Below, piece by piece: positions 32,981-46,165 of a stretch of 64,000 bases of DNA. Under the pieces are notes generated by a model. That model was given only the letters and a program-made list of their open reading frames with translations, made no database searches and was not told where the DNA came from. How positions within the stretch are numbered: the stretch's first letter is position 1; every line of letters starts with the position of its first letter. The stretch covers positions 16,610 through 80,609 of the forward strand of contig JACAEF010000050.1 in the NCBI GenBank assembly GCA_013388985.1. Reading direction: 5' to 3'. The position numbers and the translations under genes were made by a program. This stretch comes from Rhodocyclaceae bacterium. GTDB lineage: Bacteria > Pseudomonadota > Gammaproteobacteria > Burkholderiales > Rhodocyclaceae.

Positions 32981-33007
32981 AAAAACGGGCACCGTTGCCG
33001 GCGCCCG
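32981..33007 (-). terminator. Intrinsic terminator of the torF-glnK-amt operon
   Basis: Read on the minus strand: GGGCGCC, loop GGCAAC, GGTGCCC, then G and TTTTT. One G-U pair in a 7-bp stem. It ends transcripts coming from amt; it lies about 170 bp beyond the amt stop, past the inverted-repeat element. Confidence 0.75.
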
Positions 33008-33034
33008 AAACCGCATGGGAAGCGGAGGGAGCTG

Positions 33035-33178
33035 GAGCTTGCGAAAAGTTTCGTCGCGAGCGGCCCGAGGGCAAGGCGCACGGAGCGCAGGATGCGAGAC
33101 ATATCGTAGGGATAGGCGAGCATCCGAGCACCGCGCAACATAGCCATCGGGCCGCGTAGCAGGAAATTTCGCAAGCTC
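33035..33178. repeat. 144-bp imperfect inverted-repeat element (MITE/REP-like)
   Basis: Bounded by perfect 12-bp inverted ends, GAGCTTGCGAAA at 33035 and TTTCGCAAGCTC at 33167. The rest is also an imperfect palindrome: GGCCCGA near 33062 pairs with TCGGGCC near 33147, and GGATGC with GCATCC near the centre. Its right end touches the amt stop codon. Half copies are seen at 21125 and 35709. No transposase; a non-autonomous element or a large hairpin. Confidence 0.75.
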
Positions 33179-34549
33179 TCAGTAGTGGTAGGCCGATTCG
33201 CCGTGCGCCGTGATGTCGAGGCCCTCGCGCTCCTCTTCTTCCGGCACGCGCAGTCCCACGAGCAGATCGACGATCTTGTAGCAGACGAAGGCGACGACGC
33301 CGGACCAGACGATCACCGTGCCCACGCCCCAGAGCTGGCTGGTGACCTGCGCGACCATGTCGTAGTCGCCGACCTTGTTGGCGACATAGTCATAGACGCC
33401 GGTGCCGCCTAAGGAGGGCGAGGCGAACACGCCGGTGAGGATCGAGCCGAGGATGCCGCCGACGCCATGCACGCCGAAGACGTCGAGCGCGTCGTCGGCG
33501 CCGAGCAGCTTCTTCAGCCCATTCACGCCCCACAGGCAGACCACGCCGGCGGCCAACCCGATGACGATCGCACCCATCGGGCCGACGAAGCCGGCCGCCG
33601 GGGTGATCGCGACCAGGCCCGCGACGGCACCGGAGACGGCGCCGAGCATCGAGGGCTTGCCCTTGAACAGCCACTCGGCGAACATCCAGGAGAGCGTCGC
33701 GGCGGCGGTGGCGACCAGGGTATTGACCATCGCCAGCGCGGCGGTGCCGGTGGCTTCGAGGTTGGAGCCGGCGTTGAAGCCGAACCAGCCCACCCACAAC
33801 ATCGCGGCGCCGACCATCGTCAGCGTCAGCGAGTGCGGCGTCATCGCCTCGCGGCCGAAGCCGATGCGGCGGCCGACCAGGAAGGCGCCGACGAGACCCG
33901 CCATCGCGGCGTTGATATGCACTACCGTGCCGCCGGCGAAGTCGAGCGCGCCCTTGGCCCAGAGGAAGCCCGCCGCGGCGGTGACCTTTTCCAGCGCGGC
34001 CGCATCGGTGATCGCATCCGGGCCATCCCAGTACCAGACCATGTGCGCCATCGGCAGATAGCTGAAGGTGAACCACAGCACCGAGAACAGCAGCACCGCC
34101 GAGAACTTGATGCGCTCGGCGAAAGCGCCGACGATCAGCGCCGTGGTGATCGCGGCGAAAGTGGCCTGGAAGGCGACGAACACCAGCTCGGGAATCACCA
34201 CGCCCTTGCTGAAGGTGGCCCCGACCGAATCCGGCGTCACACCCATCAGGAACAGCTTGTCGAAGCCGCCGATGAAGGGGTTGCCGCCGGTGAAGGCGAG
34301 GCTGTAGCCATAGACGACCCACAGCACGGAAATCAGCGCGAAGATCACGAACACCTGCATCAGCACCGAGAGCATGTTCTTGGCGCGCACCAGGCCGCCA
34401 TAGAACAGCGCCAGGCCAGGGATGGTCATCAGGATCACCAGCACGGTCGAGACCAGCATCCAGGCCGTGTCGCCCTTGTTGGGCAGCACGGGCGCGGCGG
34501 CGGCCACCGTGGCGGCGACTGCGGAAACGGCTTCTACGGTTTCGTTCAT
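33179..34549 (-). CDS. amt: Ammonium transporter Amt
   Basis: 456 residues with a short N-terminal hydrophobic/Ala-rich stretch that may be a signal segment, then eleven membrane helices. Conserved Amt landmarks are WMLVSTVLVILMTIPGLALFYGGLVR, the pore region GAFAERIKF, FAGGTVVHINAAMAGLV with the first pore His, and FGVHGVGGILGS with the second. It imports ammonium under nitrogen limitation and is closed by GlnK, encoded just upstream. Last gene of the torF-glnK-amt operon. Confidence 0.97.
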   Translation of the reverse strand: MNETVEAVSAVAATVAAAAPVLPNKGDTAWMLVSTVLVILMTIPGLALFYGGLVRAKNMLSVLMQVFVIFALISVLWVVYGYSLAFTGGNPFIGGFDKLFLMGVTPDSVGATFSKGVVIPELVFVAFQATFAAITTALIVGAFAERIKFSAVLLFSVLWFTFSYLPMAHMVWYWDGPDAITDAAALEKVTAAAGFLWAKGALDFAGGTVVHINAAMAGLVGAFLVGRRIGFGREAMTPHSLTLTMVGAAMLWVGWFGFNAGSNLEATGTAALAMVNTLVATAAATLSWMFAEWLFKGKPSMLGAVSGAVAGLVAITPAAGFVGPMGAIVIGLAAGVVCLWGVNGLKKLLGADDALDVFGVHGVGGILGSILTGVFASPSLGGTGVYDYVANKVGDYDMVAQVTSQLWGVGTVIVWSGVVAFVCYKIVDLLVGLRVPEEEEREGLDITAHGESAYHY

Positions 34550-34559
34550 GACATTCTCC

Positions 34560-35686
<1,127 letters not shown>

Positions 35687-35708
35687 TCGAGTCTCCAAGA
35701 GAAGTGAA

Positions 35709-35726
35709 AGGAAATTTCGCAAGCTC
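35709..35726 (-). repeat. 18-bp copy of the element end in the torF leader
   Basis: AGGAAATTTCGCAAGCTC is identical to 33161-33178 and in the same orientation, so the torF-glnK-amt operon lies between two 18-bp direct repeats. It covers the predicted transcription start. Confidence 0.7.
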
Positions 35727-35730
35727 CTTT

Positions 35731-35747
35731 CTGCACTTCCCGTGCCA
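35731..35747 (-). promoter_or_regulatory. Sigma-54 promoter of torF-glnK-amt
   Basis: Minus strand reads TGGCACGGGAAGTGCAG. GG (35746-35745) and GC (35734-35733) are exactly 10 bp apart, and only one base differs from TGGCACG-N4-TTGCA. Start predicted near 35721. A TGCA...TGCA pattern at 35762-35781 could be a weak NtrC site. This fits nitrogen control of the operon. Confidence 0.85.
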
Positions 35748-35907
35748 GCGACTGAAAAACATGCAGATTCATGGACATGCATGAGAACTGAAGAAGTCGG
35801 CGCTTATCGTCGCGCGGCGGCTTGCACCGCTTCGGCGCAGTGCTTTTCCGCCGCCGCACCATGCCGGTGCTAGACTGGAATCCATCCATGACCGTTACTC
35901 CACCATC

Positions 35908-36147
35908 ATGCTCGACGCGAAATTTCTCGAAGACATCAGCGCCAGGATTTCCGCGCTCATCGCCAAGACGCCGGCCGCCGACCTCGAAAAGAACCTCCGT
36001 GCGCTGCTGACGGCGCAATTGGCCAAACTCGATCTCGTCACGCGCGAGGAGTTCGATATCCAGAAGGAGCTGCTCGCGCGCGCCCAGGCGCGGCTCGCCG
36101 AGCTCGAAGCCAAGCTCGCCGCGCTCGAAGGCCAGAACCCGAAATAA
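35908..36147 (+). CDS. ubiK: Ubiquinone biosynthesis accessory factor UbiK
   Basis: 79 residues, formerly YqiC/BMFP family. An amphipathic N-terminal part (LEDISARISALI) is followed by a C-terminal coiled coil (LARAQARLAELEAKLAALEG) that trimerises. UbiK binds UbiJ and supports aerobic ubiquinone synthesis, complementing the anaerobic ubiUVT set at 5835. The stop is immediately followed by the comM start, so the two are likely co-transcribed. Upstream to 35805 is GC-rich with no clear promoter. Confidence 0.92.
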   Translation: MLDAKFLEDISARISALIAKTPAADLEKNLRALLTAQLAKLDLVTREEFDIQKELLARAQARLAELEAKLAALEGQNPK

Positions 36148-37635
36148 ATGGCGCTCGCGGTGCTGAAGAGCCGCGCGCTCTCGGGCATGCATGCGCCCGA
36201 GGTCGCGGTCGAGGTGCATCTGGCCAACGGCCTGCCCTCCTTCACGCTGGTCGGCCTGCCCGAGACCGAAGTCAAGGAATCGCGCGACCGCGTGCGCGCC
36301 GCGATCGTCAACAGCGGCTTCGAATTTCCCGCCCGGCGCATTACCGTGAACCTCGCGCCGGCCGATCTGCCGAAGGAATCCGGCCGCTTCGACCTGCCGA
36401 TCGCGCTCGGCATCCTGATCGGTTCCGGCCAGATCGAGGCGAAGACCCTGGATGCGCACGAATTCGCCGGCGAATTGTCGTTGTCCGGCGAGCTGCGACC
36501 GGTGCGCGGCACGCTGGCGATGTGTCTGGCGGCCGCGGGCAGCCAGCGGGCGTTCGTGCTGCCCGCCGCCGGCGCCGACGAGGCGGCGCTCGTCAAGACC
36601 GCGACGATCCTGCCGGCGCGCACCCTGCTCGATGTCTGCGGCCATCTCACCGGCGCCGCGCCGCTCGCACCGCATCGGGGTGCCGCTTCGCCAGTGCCGA
36701 CTTTTGCGCTGCCCGATCTCTCCGAGGTCAAAGGCCAGCTGCCAGCCAAGCGCGCGCTGGAAGTGGCGGCGGCGGGGCAGCACTCGCTCTTGATGAGCGG
36801 CCCGCCGGGCTCGGGGAAATCCATGCTCGCCGCCCGCCTGCCGGGGATCCTCCCGCCGATGACCGACCAGGAAGCGCTGGAGAGTGCGGCGGTGCATTCA
36901 CTCGCCGGCGGCTTCGATGTGTCGCGCTGGGGCCGGCGGCCGTTCCAGGCCCCCCATCACACTGCATCGACGGTGGCATTGGTCGGCGGAGGCGGAAACC
37001 CGAAACCCGGCGAGATCTCGCTCGCTCATGAAGGTGTGTTGTTCCTCGATGAGCTGCCGGAATTCGAGCGGCGCGTGCTCGAAGCCTTGCGCGAGCCGAT
37101 CGAGACCGGCCACATCCGCGTCTCGCGCGCCGCGCGGCGTGCGGAATTTCCGGCCCGCTTCCAGCTCGTCGCGGCGATGAATCCCTGCCCCTGCGGCTAT
37201 CTGGGCAATGCCCGCTGCCGCTGCACGCCCGAGAGAGTCGCCGCCTACCGCGGCAAGCTCTCCGGCCCGCTGCTCGACCGCATCGACCTGATGATCGAGG
37301 TGCCGGCGGTTTCCGAAGCGGAACTTTCCACGCGCGGCGAGGGCGAGCCTTCGGCCGTCGTCCAGGCTCGCGTCGTTGCCGCGCGCGAGCGGCAGATCGC
37401 GCGCCAGGGCAAGCCCAATGCGCTCCTGACACCCGGCGAGGTCGACCGTTACTGCCTGCCGGATGGCCATGGCGCGGCCTTGTTGAAGCAGGCGATGCAG
37501 CGGCTCGACCTGTCGGCGCGCGCCTATCACCGCATCCTCAAGGTGGCGCGCACGATCGCCGACCTGGCCGGTGAAGAGATCGTCCGCGGGCCCCATGTGG
37601 CCGAGGCGATCCAGTACCGGCGCGGCTTCAGTTAG
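36148..37635 (+). CDS. comM: YifB/ComM family Mg-chelatase-like AAA+ ATPase
   Basis: 495 residues. The N-terminal Lon-protease-like fold (FTLVGLPETEVKESRDRVRAAI) is followed by an AAA+ module with Walker A SGPPGSGKSMLA and Walker B VLFLDELPEFERR, then a zinc-ribbon-like CPCGYLGNARCRC and the C-terminal lid. ComM is a hexameric helicase for branch migration during natural transformation. Residues 178-186 (GAASPVPTF) are encoded by a dispersed repeat between the N-terminal and AAA+ domains. The 3' end overlaps the convergent thioredoxin gene by 8 bp. Confidence 0.95.
   Translation: MALAVLKSRALSGMHAPEVAVEVHLANGLPSFTLVGLPETEVKESRDRVRAAIVNSGFEFPARRITVNLAPADLPKESGRFDLPIALGILIGSGQIEAKTLDAHEFAGELSLSGELRPVRGTLAMCLAAAGSQRAFVLPAAGADEAALVKTATILPARTLLDVCGHLTGAAPLAPHRGAASPVPTFALPDLSEVKGQLPAKRALEVAAAGQHSLLMSGPPGSGKSMLAARLPGILPPMTDQEALESAAVHSLAGGFDVSRWGRRPFQAPHHTASTVALVGGGGNPKPGEISLAHEGVLFLDELPEFERRVLEALREPIETGHIRVSRAARRAEFPARFQLVAAMNPCPCGYLGNARCRCTPERVAAYRGKLSGPLLDRIDLMIEVPAVSEAELSTRGEGEPSAVVQARVVAARERQIARQGKPNALLTPGEVDRYCLPDGHGAALLKQAMQRLDLSARAYHRILKVARTIADLAGEEIVRGPHVAEAIQYRRGFS
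36680..36704 (-). repeat. Dispersed 25-bp repeat, short form (in frame in comM)
   Basis: GTGCCGCTTCGCCAGTG then CCGACTTT, two changes from consensus. Encodes part of GAASPVPTF, at the junction of the two domains of ComM. Confidence 0.75.
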
Positions 37636-38230
37636 CGATGTTCTGCGCCCACCACAGGCGCGCGCGCAGGCCCCACGAAGTCGTGTAGCCGACGACGCGA
37701 AAGCGGATGTGGCCGGCCGGATCGACGACGAAATGCGCCGGCACGGCGCGCACTCCCCAAGCTTCGGCGATGTTGCTGTCGTCGTCGGCGATCGCCGGAA
37801 CCTTCCAGCCGCGCTCTTCGAGGAATTCGGCGACCTCCTCGCGCTCGCCCGACTGCATCGCCACGGTGATCACCGGCCAGTCCTGGGCGATCGCCTCGAT
37901 GGTGCCGGCATTGGCCTTGCAGACCTTGCACCACGTCGCCCAGAACACCACCAGCCGTGCCGTCTCGGCGTCGCCCGCGGGCGCTTCGCCCCCGCCTACG
38001 GCGGGTCCCCCTCCGCTGCGGGCTCCTTCAGCGCCGAGTTTCACCGTGCTGCCGTCGGTGCGCGTGCCGGAAAGCGGCGGCGCGACGCCGCTGGCGAGCC
38101 CGCTGTTCTGCCAGGTGGTGATGCCGGCGACGATCGCGATCACGATCAGCGCTTCGAGCGTCCAACGGCGCCAGCGCTTCGGGTCCGAGAGGGCGGATCG
38201 CAAAGAAGAGAGGCGGGAGGAAATCATCAC
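37628..38230 (-). CDS. TlpA-like membrane-anchored thioredoxin with a repeat insertion
   Basis: 200 residues: a short cytoplasmic N-terminus, one membrane anchor (ALIVIAIVAGITTW, about 27-40), then a periplasmic thioredoxin domain with CKVC (C101, C104) in FWATWCKVCKA. Predicted to deliver reductant to periplasmic disulfides, for example in cytochrome or copper-centre assembly. Residues 64-92 are encoded by an 84-bp long-form repeat in frame, giving a Gly/Ala-rich insert (GARSGGGPAVGGGEAPAG) just where the family has a short loop between its first strands. ATG 38227 is an equally possible start. Confidence 0.88.
   Translation of the reverse strand: MMISSRLSSLRSALSDPKRWRRWTLEALIVIAIVAGITTWQNSGLASGVAPPLSGTRTDGSTVKLGAEGARSGGGPAVGGGEAPAGDAETARLVVFWATWCKVCKANAGTIEAIAQDWPVITVAMQSGEREEVAEFLEERGWKVPAIADDDSNIAEAWGVRAVPAHFVVDPAGHIRFRVVGYTTSWGLRARLWWAQNIAN
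37957..38041 (-). repeat. Dispersed repeat, long form (85 bp), in frame in thioredoxin gene
   Basis: GTGCCGTC at 37957 and CAGCGCCGAGTTT at the right end flank an interior with GCTTCGCCCCCGCC, TACGGCGGG and TCCCCCTCCGCTGC. CCCGCC-TAC-GGCGGG forms a 6-bp hairpin. Encodes residues 64-92 of the TlpA-like protein without a stop or frameshift. Confidence 0.88.
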
Positions 38231-38317
38231 CCTGCGATGTTACCTTGACTTCCAGCGGCGTCATCGGTCCTGCCACGGGACGCGCTCCGTGATGGACACA
38301 GGGATAGAATTTCGGCC

Positions 38318-39976
38318 ATGACGATTGCGGGGATCGACGTGATGAAAGCCTGCGTGAAACTGCTGGCCGTCTTTCTCGGTCTTTTCATGACCTGCATCGT
38401 GCAGGCAGCCACATTCAAAGACCTCAACTTCGCCGCCGAGCTGCTCGCCACCGGCCAATATGCCGCCGCCGAGACGCAGTTCGACCGCATCGTCGCCGAG
38501 GGGGTCGATGAAATGCTGGCCGGCGCAGCGCTCACCGATCAGGCACAAGCGCTGCGGGCCATCGCGCGCGCGGCACAGGGCAAGCTCGACGCGGCGGCCG
38601 CCGATGCCGCCGCACTCGCCAAGCCGCGCAGTTCGCTGACCATGCCGGAAACGGCCGTGCTGCTCGACGGACTCGTGAAACTCAGGCGCAACGACCGCGC
38701 CGGGGCGATCAGTGCCTACGACCGCGCCGTGGCGCTGGCCGGCGAGGGTCTGGCAAGCGGCATGCGCCGCGCCAGCGCCCTTGCGCAACGCGCCTGGGCG
38801 AAGCTCTATTTCGACGACGTGGCCGGCGCGCGCGAGGACTTCGAAGCGGCGGCGGCCAGCGACGGCTCGGTGCTGTTCGTCGATGGGCTCGTCGTGCACA
38901 AGCCCTTCTGGCGCGCCGTGATCGACGAGGCGCTGCCGCTCTTTTCCGCCGGCAAGACCGAGGCGGGCATCGATCGCGTCCGGCAGATCGGCGAGCGGCT
39001 CGATCTCGTCGGCAAGATGAGGAAGGCCATGCAAGGCGGCGGCAGCACGACCGAGGGCGACAGCGCGAAGAGCATCCTCTGGTATGAGCTGCAGGCCGGC
39101 GCGCTGGCGCTGCGCGAGAAAGCCGCCGCCGCGGCGCGCGCCCGGGGCGAGGAGGCGCGCCGCGCGCGGCTTGCCGAAGCGCAGCAGGCGCTCCTGGACA
39201 ACGATCCGCGCCGCGCCTTCGAGGCCTATGTCGCCGCCTTCCGCGAGGCGCAGGATGCCGAGGGACGCGACCGCGCGGTGCAGGGATTGGCCGCGGTCGT
39301 GAAGCTCCTGCCGCAAAAGCCGGCGGTGGCGGAAGAGACGCGCCGCCTGCTCGTCAAGGCCAAGGTGCTCGTCGAGGAGAAGGACTACCGGGGCGCGATC
39401 GACCTCTACGCCCAGGCCTACCGGCAGGCGCCCTGGCATGCGCAGCTCTTTTACGATCGCGCGCTCCTGATCGGCCAGATCGCGCGCACCCAGGCCGATT
39501 TCGACGCCGCGATGGCCGAGATGCGCCGCTTCCTGACGCTCGCGCCCGATTCACCGGATGCCCGCGCGGCGCAGGACAAGATCTACGAATGGGAGGTGAA
39601 GCGCGAACGCGCCGCCCATGCCCTGCCGGACATCGCGCCGCAGGCGCGCGGCCTCTCGGCCACCGCCGCCGGCAGCGAGGACTGCTTCATCGCCACCGCT
39701 GCGTTCGGCTCGCCGTGGGAGCCGCATGTCGCCAGCCTGCGCGCCTTCCGCGACCGCCACTTGCTGACCCATGCGCCGGGACGCTGGTTCGTCGCGCGTT
39801 ACTACGAACTGTCGCCGCCCGTGGCCGACTTCATCCGCGAGCGCGAGGGCTTGCGCGCCCTGGTGCGCGCGCTGCTCGCGCCGGTCGTGTTCGCCGTCGA
39901 GCAACCCGCCGCCGCGTCGGCTTTTCTGCTCGCAACGCTTTTCGGAGTCGCGGCATGGCGGCGCCGGCGCGTCTGA
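38318..39976 (+). CDS. TPR-repeat protein with C-terminal CFI-box and membrane tail
   Basis: 552 residues. An N-terminal signal or anchor ([25 protein letters not shown] 38342 is an alternative start), then several TPR-like helical pairs ([48 protein letters not shown]), a central Ala/Arg/Glu-rich coiled-coil part, and near residue 450 the signature [16 protein letters not shown] followed by [10 protein letters not shown] and a terminal hydrophobic helix plus RRRR. The C-terminal module resembles sorting-like CFI-box domains of unknown function. It heads a tight three-gene cluster of envelope proteins. Confidence 0.82.
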   Translation: MTIAGIDVMKACVKLLAVFLGLFMTCIVQAATFKDLNFAAELLATGQYAAAETQFDRIVAEGVDEMLAGAALTDQAQALRAIARAAQGKLDAAAADAAALAKPRSSLTMPETAVLLDGLVKLRRNDRAGAISAYDRAVALAGEGLASGMRRASALAQRAWAKLYFDDVAGAREDFEAAAASDGSVLFVDGLVVHKPFWRAVIDEALPLFSAGKTEAGIDRVRQIGERLDLVGKMRKAMQGGGSTTEGDSAKSILWYELQAGALALREKAAAAARARGEEARRARLAEAQQALLDNDPRRAFEAYVAAFREAQDAEGRDRAVQGLAAVVKLLPQKPAVAEETRRLLVKAKVLVEEKDYRGAIDLYAQAYRQAPWHAQLFYDRALLIGQIARTQADFDAAMAEMRRFLTLAPDSPDARAAQDKIYEWEVKRERAAHALPDIAPQARGLSATAAGSEDCFIATAAFGSPWEPHVASLRAFRDRHLLTHAPGRWFVARYYELSPPVADFIREREGLRALVRALLAPVVFAVEQPAAASAFLLATLFGVAAWRRRRV

Positions 39977-41163
39977 TCCTCGCCGCGCTTTCCGTGCTGC
40001 TTTCCGGCGCGGCGCTCGCGCAATCGGCCTGGGAGCAGGCCAAGGAACTGGCCGGGCCCAACTACCGGCCGCCCGATCTGCCGACGCCCGGCATGCAATG
40101 CGTCACCTGCGGCAGCCGCGGCGCGCCGCAGAGCGCGCCCCAAACGACCCGATCCGCGCCCGCGTCCTCGACGAGGAGTACGCCGATGTTGCCGCCGGGC
40201 GCGACGATGGGCATGGCGATCTTCGGCTCGCTGCTGCAGCAGGCGTTGAATCCCGGTATCGACGCCGGACCCGATCCCGCGGAAATCGCGCGTCAGGAAG
40301 AAGCCCGCCGTCAGGCCGAGGCCGAGGCCAAGCGCCGCGCTGCCGAGGAAGAGGCGCGCCACCGCGCCCTGATGGCCTCGTTGAAGGCGGTGCCGTTGCC
40401 GGCCCCGGCTGCGCCAGGCACAGGCAATGCGCTGGGCCTCAAGGCGCTCTCCACGCTCGATGCGCCGCAAAGCAGCGAAGCCTTGCGCGAGACGGCGGGG
40501 CTCGGCTGGGATGCGCCCGATCTGCGCTTCGCGGTGCGTCATCGACCCTTGGCGGTTTCCGACGCCCTGCCCGTTCATGCGCCACAGACCGTGTGCGATG
40601 CCTCCGGCTGCCGCTGGCAGAGGGCCGGCACAGCGGTGGCGCCGCGCTTCAAACAGGGCCCGACCCGCGTCCATCGGCCGGAGGGCCAGGCGCTCGTCGA
40701 TCTGCTCGCGGCCGGCCAGAAGCCGCAGGCCAACCCGCGCGACGTGGCGATGGCGCGTCTGCTCGAATTGCCACCACCTGAGAAGGACGCGCGCCTCTTC
40801 GCCCAGCTGCGCCGCCTGTGGGACAAGGGCCGGCAAACGCTCTTGGCGATCATTTGGGCCTGGGGCGGCCTCTTCATCGACGAATACGTGCCCGGCGGCA
40901 AGCAGCTGATGCTGATGAAGGACGTCTATGAGCTGGCCGACCAGAGTCTTTCCGACGCCGTAAAGGCGGCCGGCTGGCTCGGCAGCGCCGAGATCGATTC
41001 GCCGCCCGAGATCGTCTCGGTCGAGGAAGCGGCCCAGCCCTTCCTCTGGCGCGGCGTCACGGAAAACAAGGCCGTTGCCGAGGAAATCCAGAAAGGCGTG
41101 ACGGTCGTCACCGAGGGCCTTTCACTGGGCAAGAGGCTGATGGAAATCTGGGAAGTCCGATGA
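39955..41163 (+). CDS. Secreted protein of unknown function, Ala/Glu coiled-coil
   Basis: 402 residues from ATG 39955, which overlaps the previous gene by 22 bp and gives a signal peptide ([17 protein letters not shown]). After it, a CVTCG motif near residue 48, a Ser/Pro/Thr-rich stretch, then an Ala/Glu/Arg coiled coil ([20 protein letters not shown]). The C-terminal half has CDASGCRW and a hydrophobic [20 protein letters not shown] segment. I do not recognise a family. Position between a CFI-box protein and a propeller-like protein, all overlapping, indicates a common envelope function. Confidence 0.72.
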   Translation: MAAPARLILAALSVLLSGAALAQSAWEQAKELAGPNYRPPDLPTPGMQCVTCGSRGAPQSAPQTTRSAPASSTRSTPMLPPGATMGMAIFGSLLQQALNPGIDAGPDPAEIARQEEARRQAEAEAKRRAAEEEARHRALMASLKAVPLPAPAAPGTGNALGLKALSTLDAPQSSEALRETAGLGWDAPDLRFAVRHRPLAVSDALPVHAPQTVCDASGCRWQRAGTAVAPRFKQGPTRVHRPEGQALVDLLAAGQKPQANPRDVAMARLLELPPPEKDARLFAQLRRLWDKGRQTLLAIIWAWGGLFIDEYVPGGKQLMLMKDVYELADQSLSDAVKAAGWLGSAEIDSPPEIVSVEEAAQPFLWRGVTENKAVAEEIQKGVTVVTEGLSLGKRLMEIWEVR

Positions 41164-41945
41164 GGACATTCGTCGCACTGATCGTTTGCTGCCTGGGTTT
41201 CTTCGGCGCAGCGAGGGGCGAAGAGAGTATCCGCCTCGCGCCGGGTTTTCGGCTGGATAAGTTTCCGGCGGCGCAGATGCCGGCGGGAGAATGGCCGGCG
41301 ACGCCCGCGCTGTGCGCGCGCAGCGACGGCCTGTGGTTCGCGACGCGCGACAACCTCTTCCGCCTCGGCGCGCGGATGGGCGCGCTCGAAGTGCCATTAC
41401 CGCTCGATGGCTTCGCCTGCAGCGCGTCGGGGAGCGTCGTGCTCGTCGCCGCGGGCAGGCTCGGCCCCGTCGCAGGGCGGCTCTTCGTGCCGCGCGTGCC
41501 GCTGCCTTCGCCCGCCACCCGCGTCGCGGGCGGCGCGGGCGACAGCCTGATCCTCTTCGAAACGACCGCCCCGGCGCGGATCTTCCGCTTCGACGGCCGG
41601 CAAGCCCAGCCCGTCGCGACGCTGGCCGAGCCGATCCTCGCCGCCGCCCCCGCCGGCGATTTCGTGCTCGTCGCCACGCCGAGCGGCATTTACCGCCTGC
41701 GTCCCGGCGAGCCGCTCGGCCTGCTGTTTCCCCTTGCCGACATGAAGCCGGTGGTCTCGCTCGCCATCCATCCGCGCACGGCGGAGATCCTCTTCGCCAC
41801 CGAGGACGAGCTCTTCCTGCTCGACGACGGCCGTGCGACCCAGCTCGCCGCCGGCCTGGGCGGGGCGCTGGCGGCGACGGCCGAGACGGTGTTCGTCGCC
41901 GACGGCCGGCGCAAGGGCATTTACGCGCTCAGGCCGGCGCGCTGA
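41160..41945 (+). CDS. Secreted protein of unknown function, beta-propeller-like repeats
   Basis: 261 residues with a signal peptide ([20 protein letters not shown]). The mature part contains repeated strand-turn units such as DGLWFATRDNLFRLG, DFVLVATPSGIYRLRPG, AEILFATEDELFLLDDG and ETVFVADGRRKGIYALRP, which look like blades of a small beta-propeller. The ATG overlaps the preceding stop (ATGA). No catalytic motif is seen; protein-protein interaction in the periplasm is inferred. The gene converges on the rhodanese gene with 1 bp between stops. Confidence 0.72.
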   Translation: MRTFVALIVCCLGFFGAARGEESIRLAPGFRLDKFPAAQMPAGEWPATPALCARSDGLWFATRDNLFRLGARMGALEVPLPLDGFACSASGSVVLVAAGRLGPVAGRLFVPRVPLPSPATRVAGGAGDSLILFETTAPARIFRFDGRQAQPVATLAEPILAAAPAGDFVLVATPSGIYRLRPGEPLGLLFPLADMKPVVSLAIHPRTAEILFATEDELFLLDDGRATQLAAGLGGALAATAETVFVADGRRKGIYALRPAR

Positions 41946-41946
41946 T

Positions 41947-42339
41947 TCAGCACTGCTCCCACGGCAGGCCGTCGAAGCGCCAGCCGTTTTCGGTGCCGCG
42001 GTGGTGGTTGTCGTCGAGCTCGCCCTCGAAGCCGTGCAGCACGTTGTAGACACGCGTAAAGCCGGCGGCTTCGAGTGCATTGCCGGCATCGACCGAACGG
42101 TTGCCCGAGCGGCAGATCAGCACCACCGGGCGGTCATGCACATGGCCGGCGAGTTTCTTCACCTCGCCGACGAAATGCGGGTTGATCTCCCAATCCGGCC
42201 CGTCGTTCCAGGCGACATGCAGCGCGCCGACCGGGTGGCCGACGAAGAGATATTCCATTTCGCTGCGGCAGTCGATGAACAGTGCCTTGGGATTGTCGTG
42301 GAGGAATTGGGCGGCTTCTTTGGGGGTCAGATGTTCCAT
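41947..42339 (-). CDS. Rhodanese-like sulfurtransferase
   Basis: 130 residues from ATG 42339, preceded by GAGGAG on its strand. Single rhodanese domain with FIDCRSEMEYLFVGHPVGA and the active Cys76 in the loop CRSGNRS, which fits a thiosulfate or persulfide sulfurtransferase. No signal peptide. A longer in-frame start (42387) lies in A/T-rich promoter-like sequence and is less likely. Divergent from metH; the shared 113-bp gap is A/T-rich and can read TTGATT-N17-TATTGT for this gene. No partner gene is linked. Confidence 0.92.
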   Translation of the reverse strand: MEHLTPKEAAQFLHDNPKALFIDCRSEMEYLFVGHPVGALHVAWNDGPDWEINPHFVGEVKKLAGHVHDRPVVLICRSGNRSVDAGNALEAAGFTRVYNVLHGFEGELDDNHHRGTENGWRFDGLPWEQC

Positions 42340-42452
42340 GCGATTTCTCCTCGGGTCACTTGCCAACAATAATACTAATCGAACCATAAATCAAGCAAAT
42401 AGGAGCGGCATGCTAAAATTTTCAGCGATTCAGTGACTTCCGAACCCTCCCC
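42340..42452. promoter_or_regulatory. A/T-rich divergent promoter region rhodanese/metH
   Basis: Strikingly A/T-rich for this genome (CAACAATAATACTAATCG, CTAAAATTTTCAG). On the minus strand TTGATT-N17-TATTGT fits a sigma-70 promoter; on the plus strand TAAAAT near 42414 may be a -10 for metH. I see no cobalamin or SAM/SAH riboswitch fold; the gap is too short for the former. Confidence 0.4.
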
Positions 42453-46139
<3,687 letters not shown>

Positions 46140-46165
46140 CCCCAACCCCCGACCAGGAGAACACA

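Noticed and set aside
32854..33174. Minus-strand ORF of 106 aa between purU and amt
   Set aside because: It reads through the palindromic element, the terminator and the end of purU; the apparent protein is the translation of repeat DNA.
35793..35804. Half-match GAAGTCGGCGCT upstream of ubiK
   Set aside because: Only about 12 bases match the repeat; too short to count as a copy.
42340..42452. Possible cobalamin or SAH riboswitch before metH
   Set aside because: The gap is 113 bp, A/T-rich, shared with a divergent gene, and I could not find conserved riboswitch cores.
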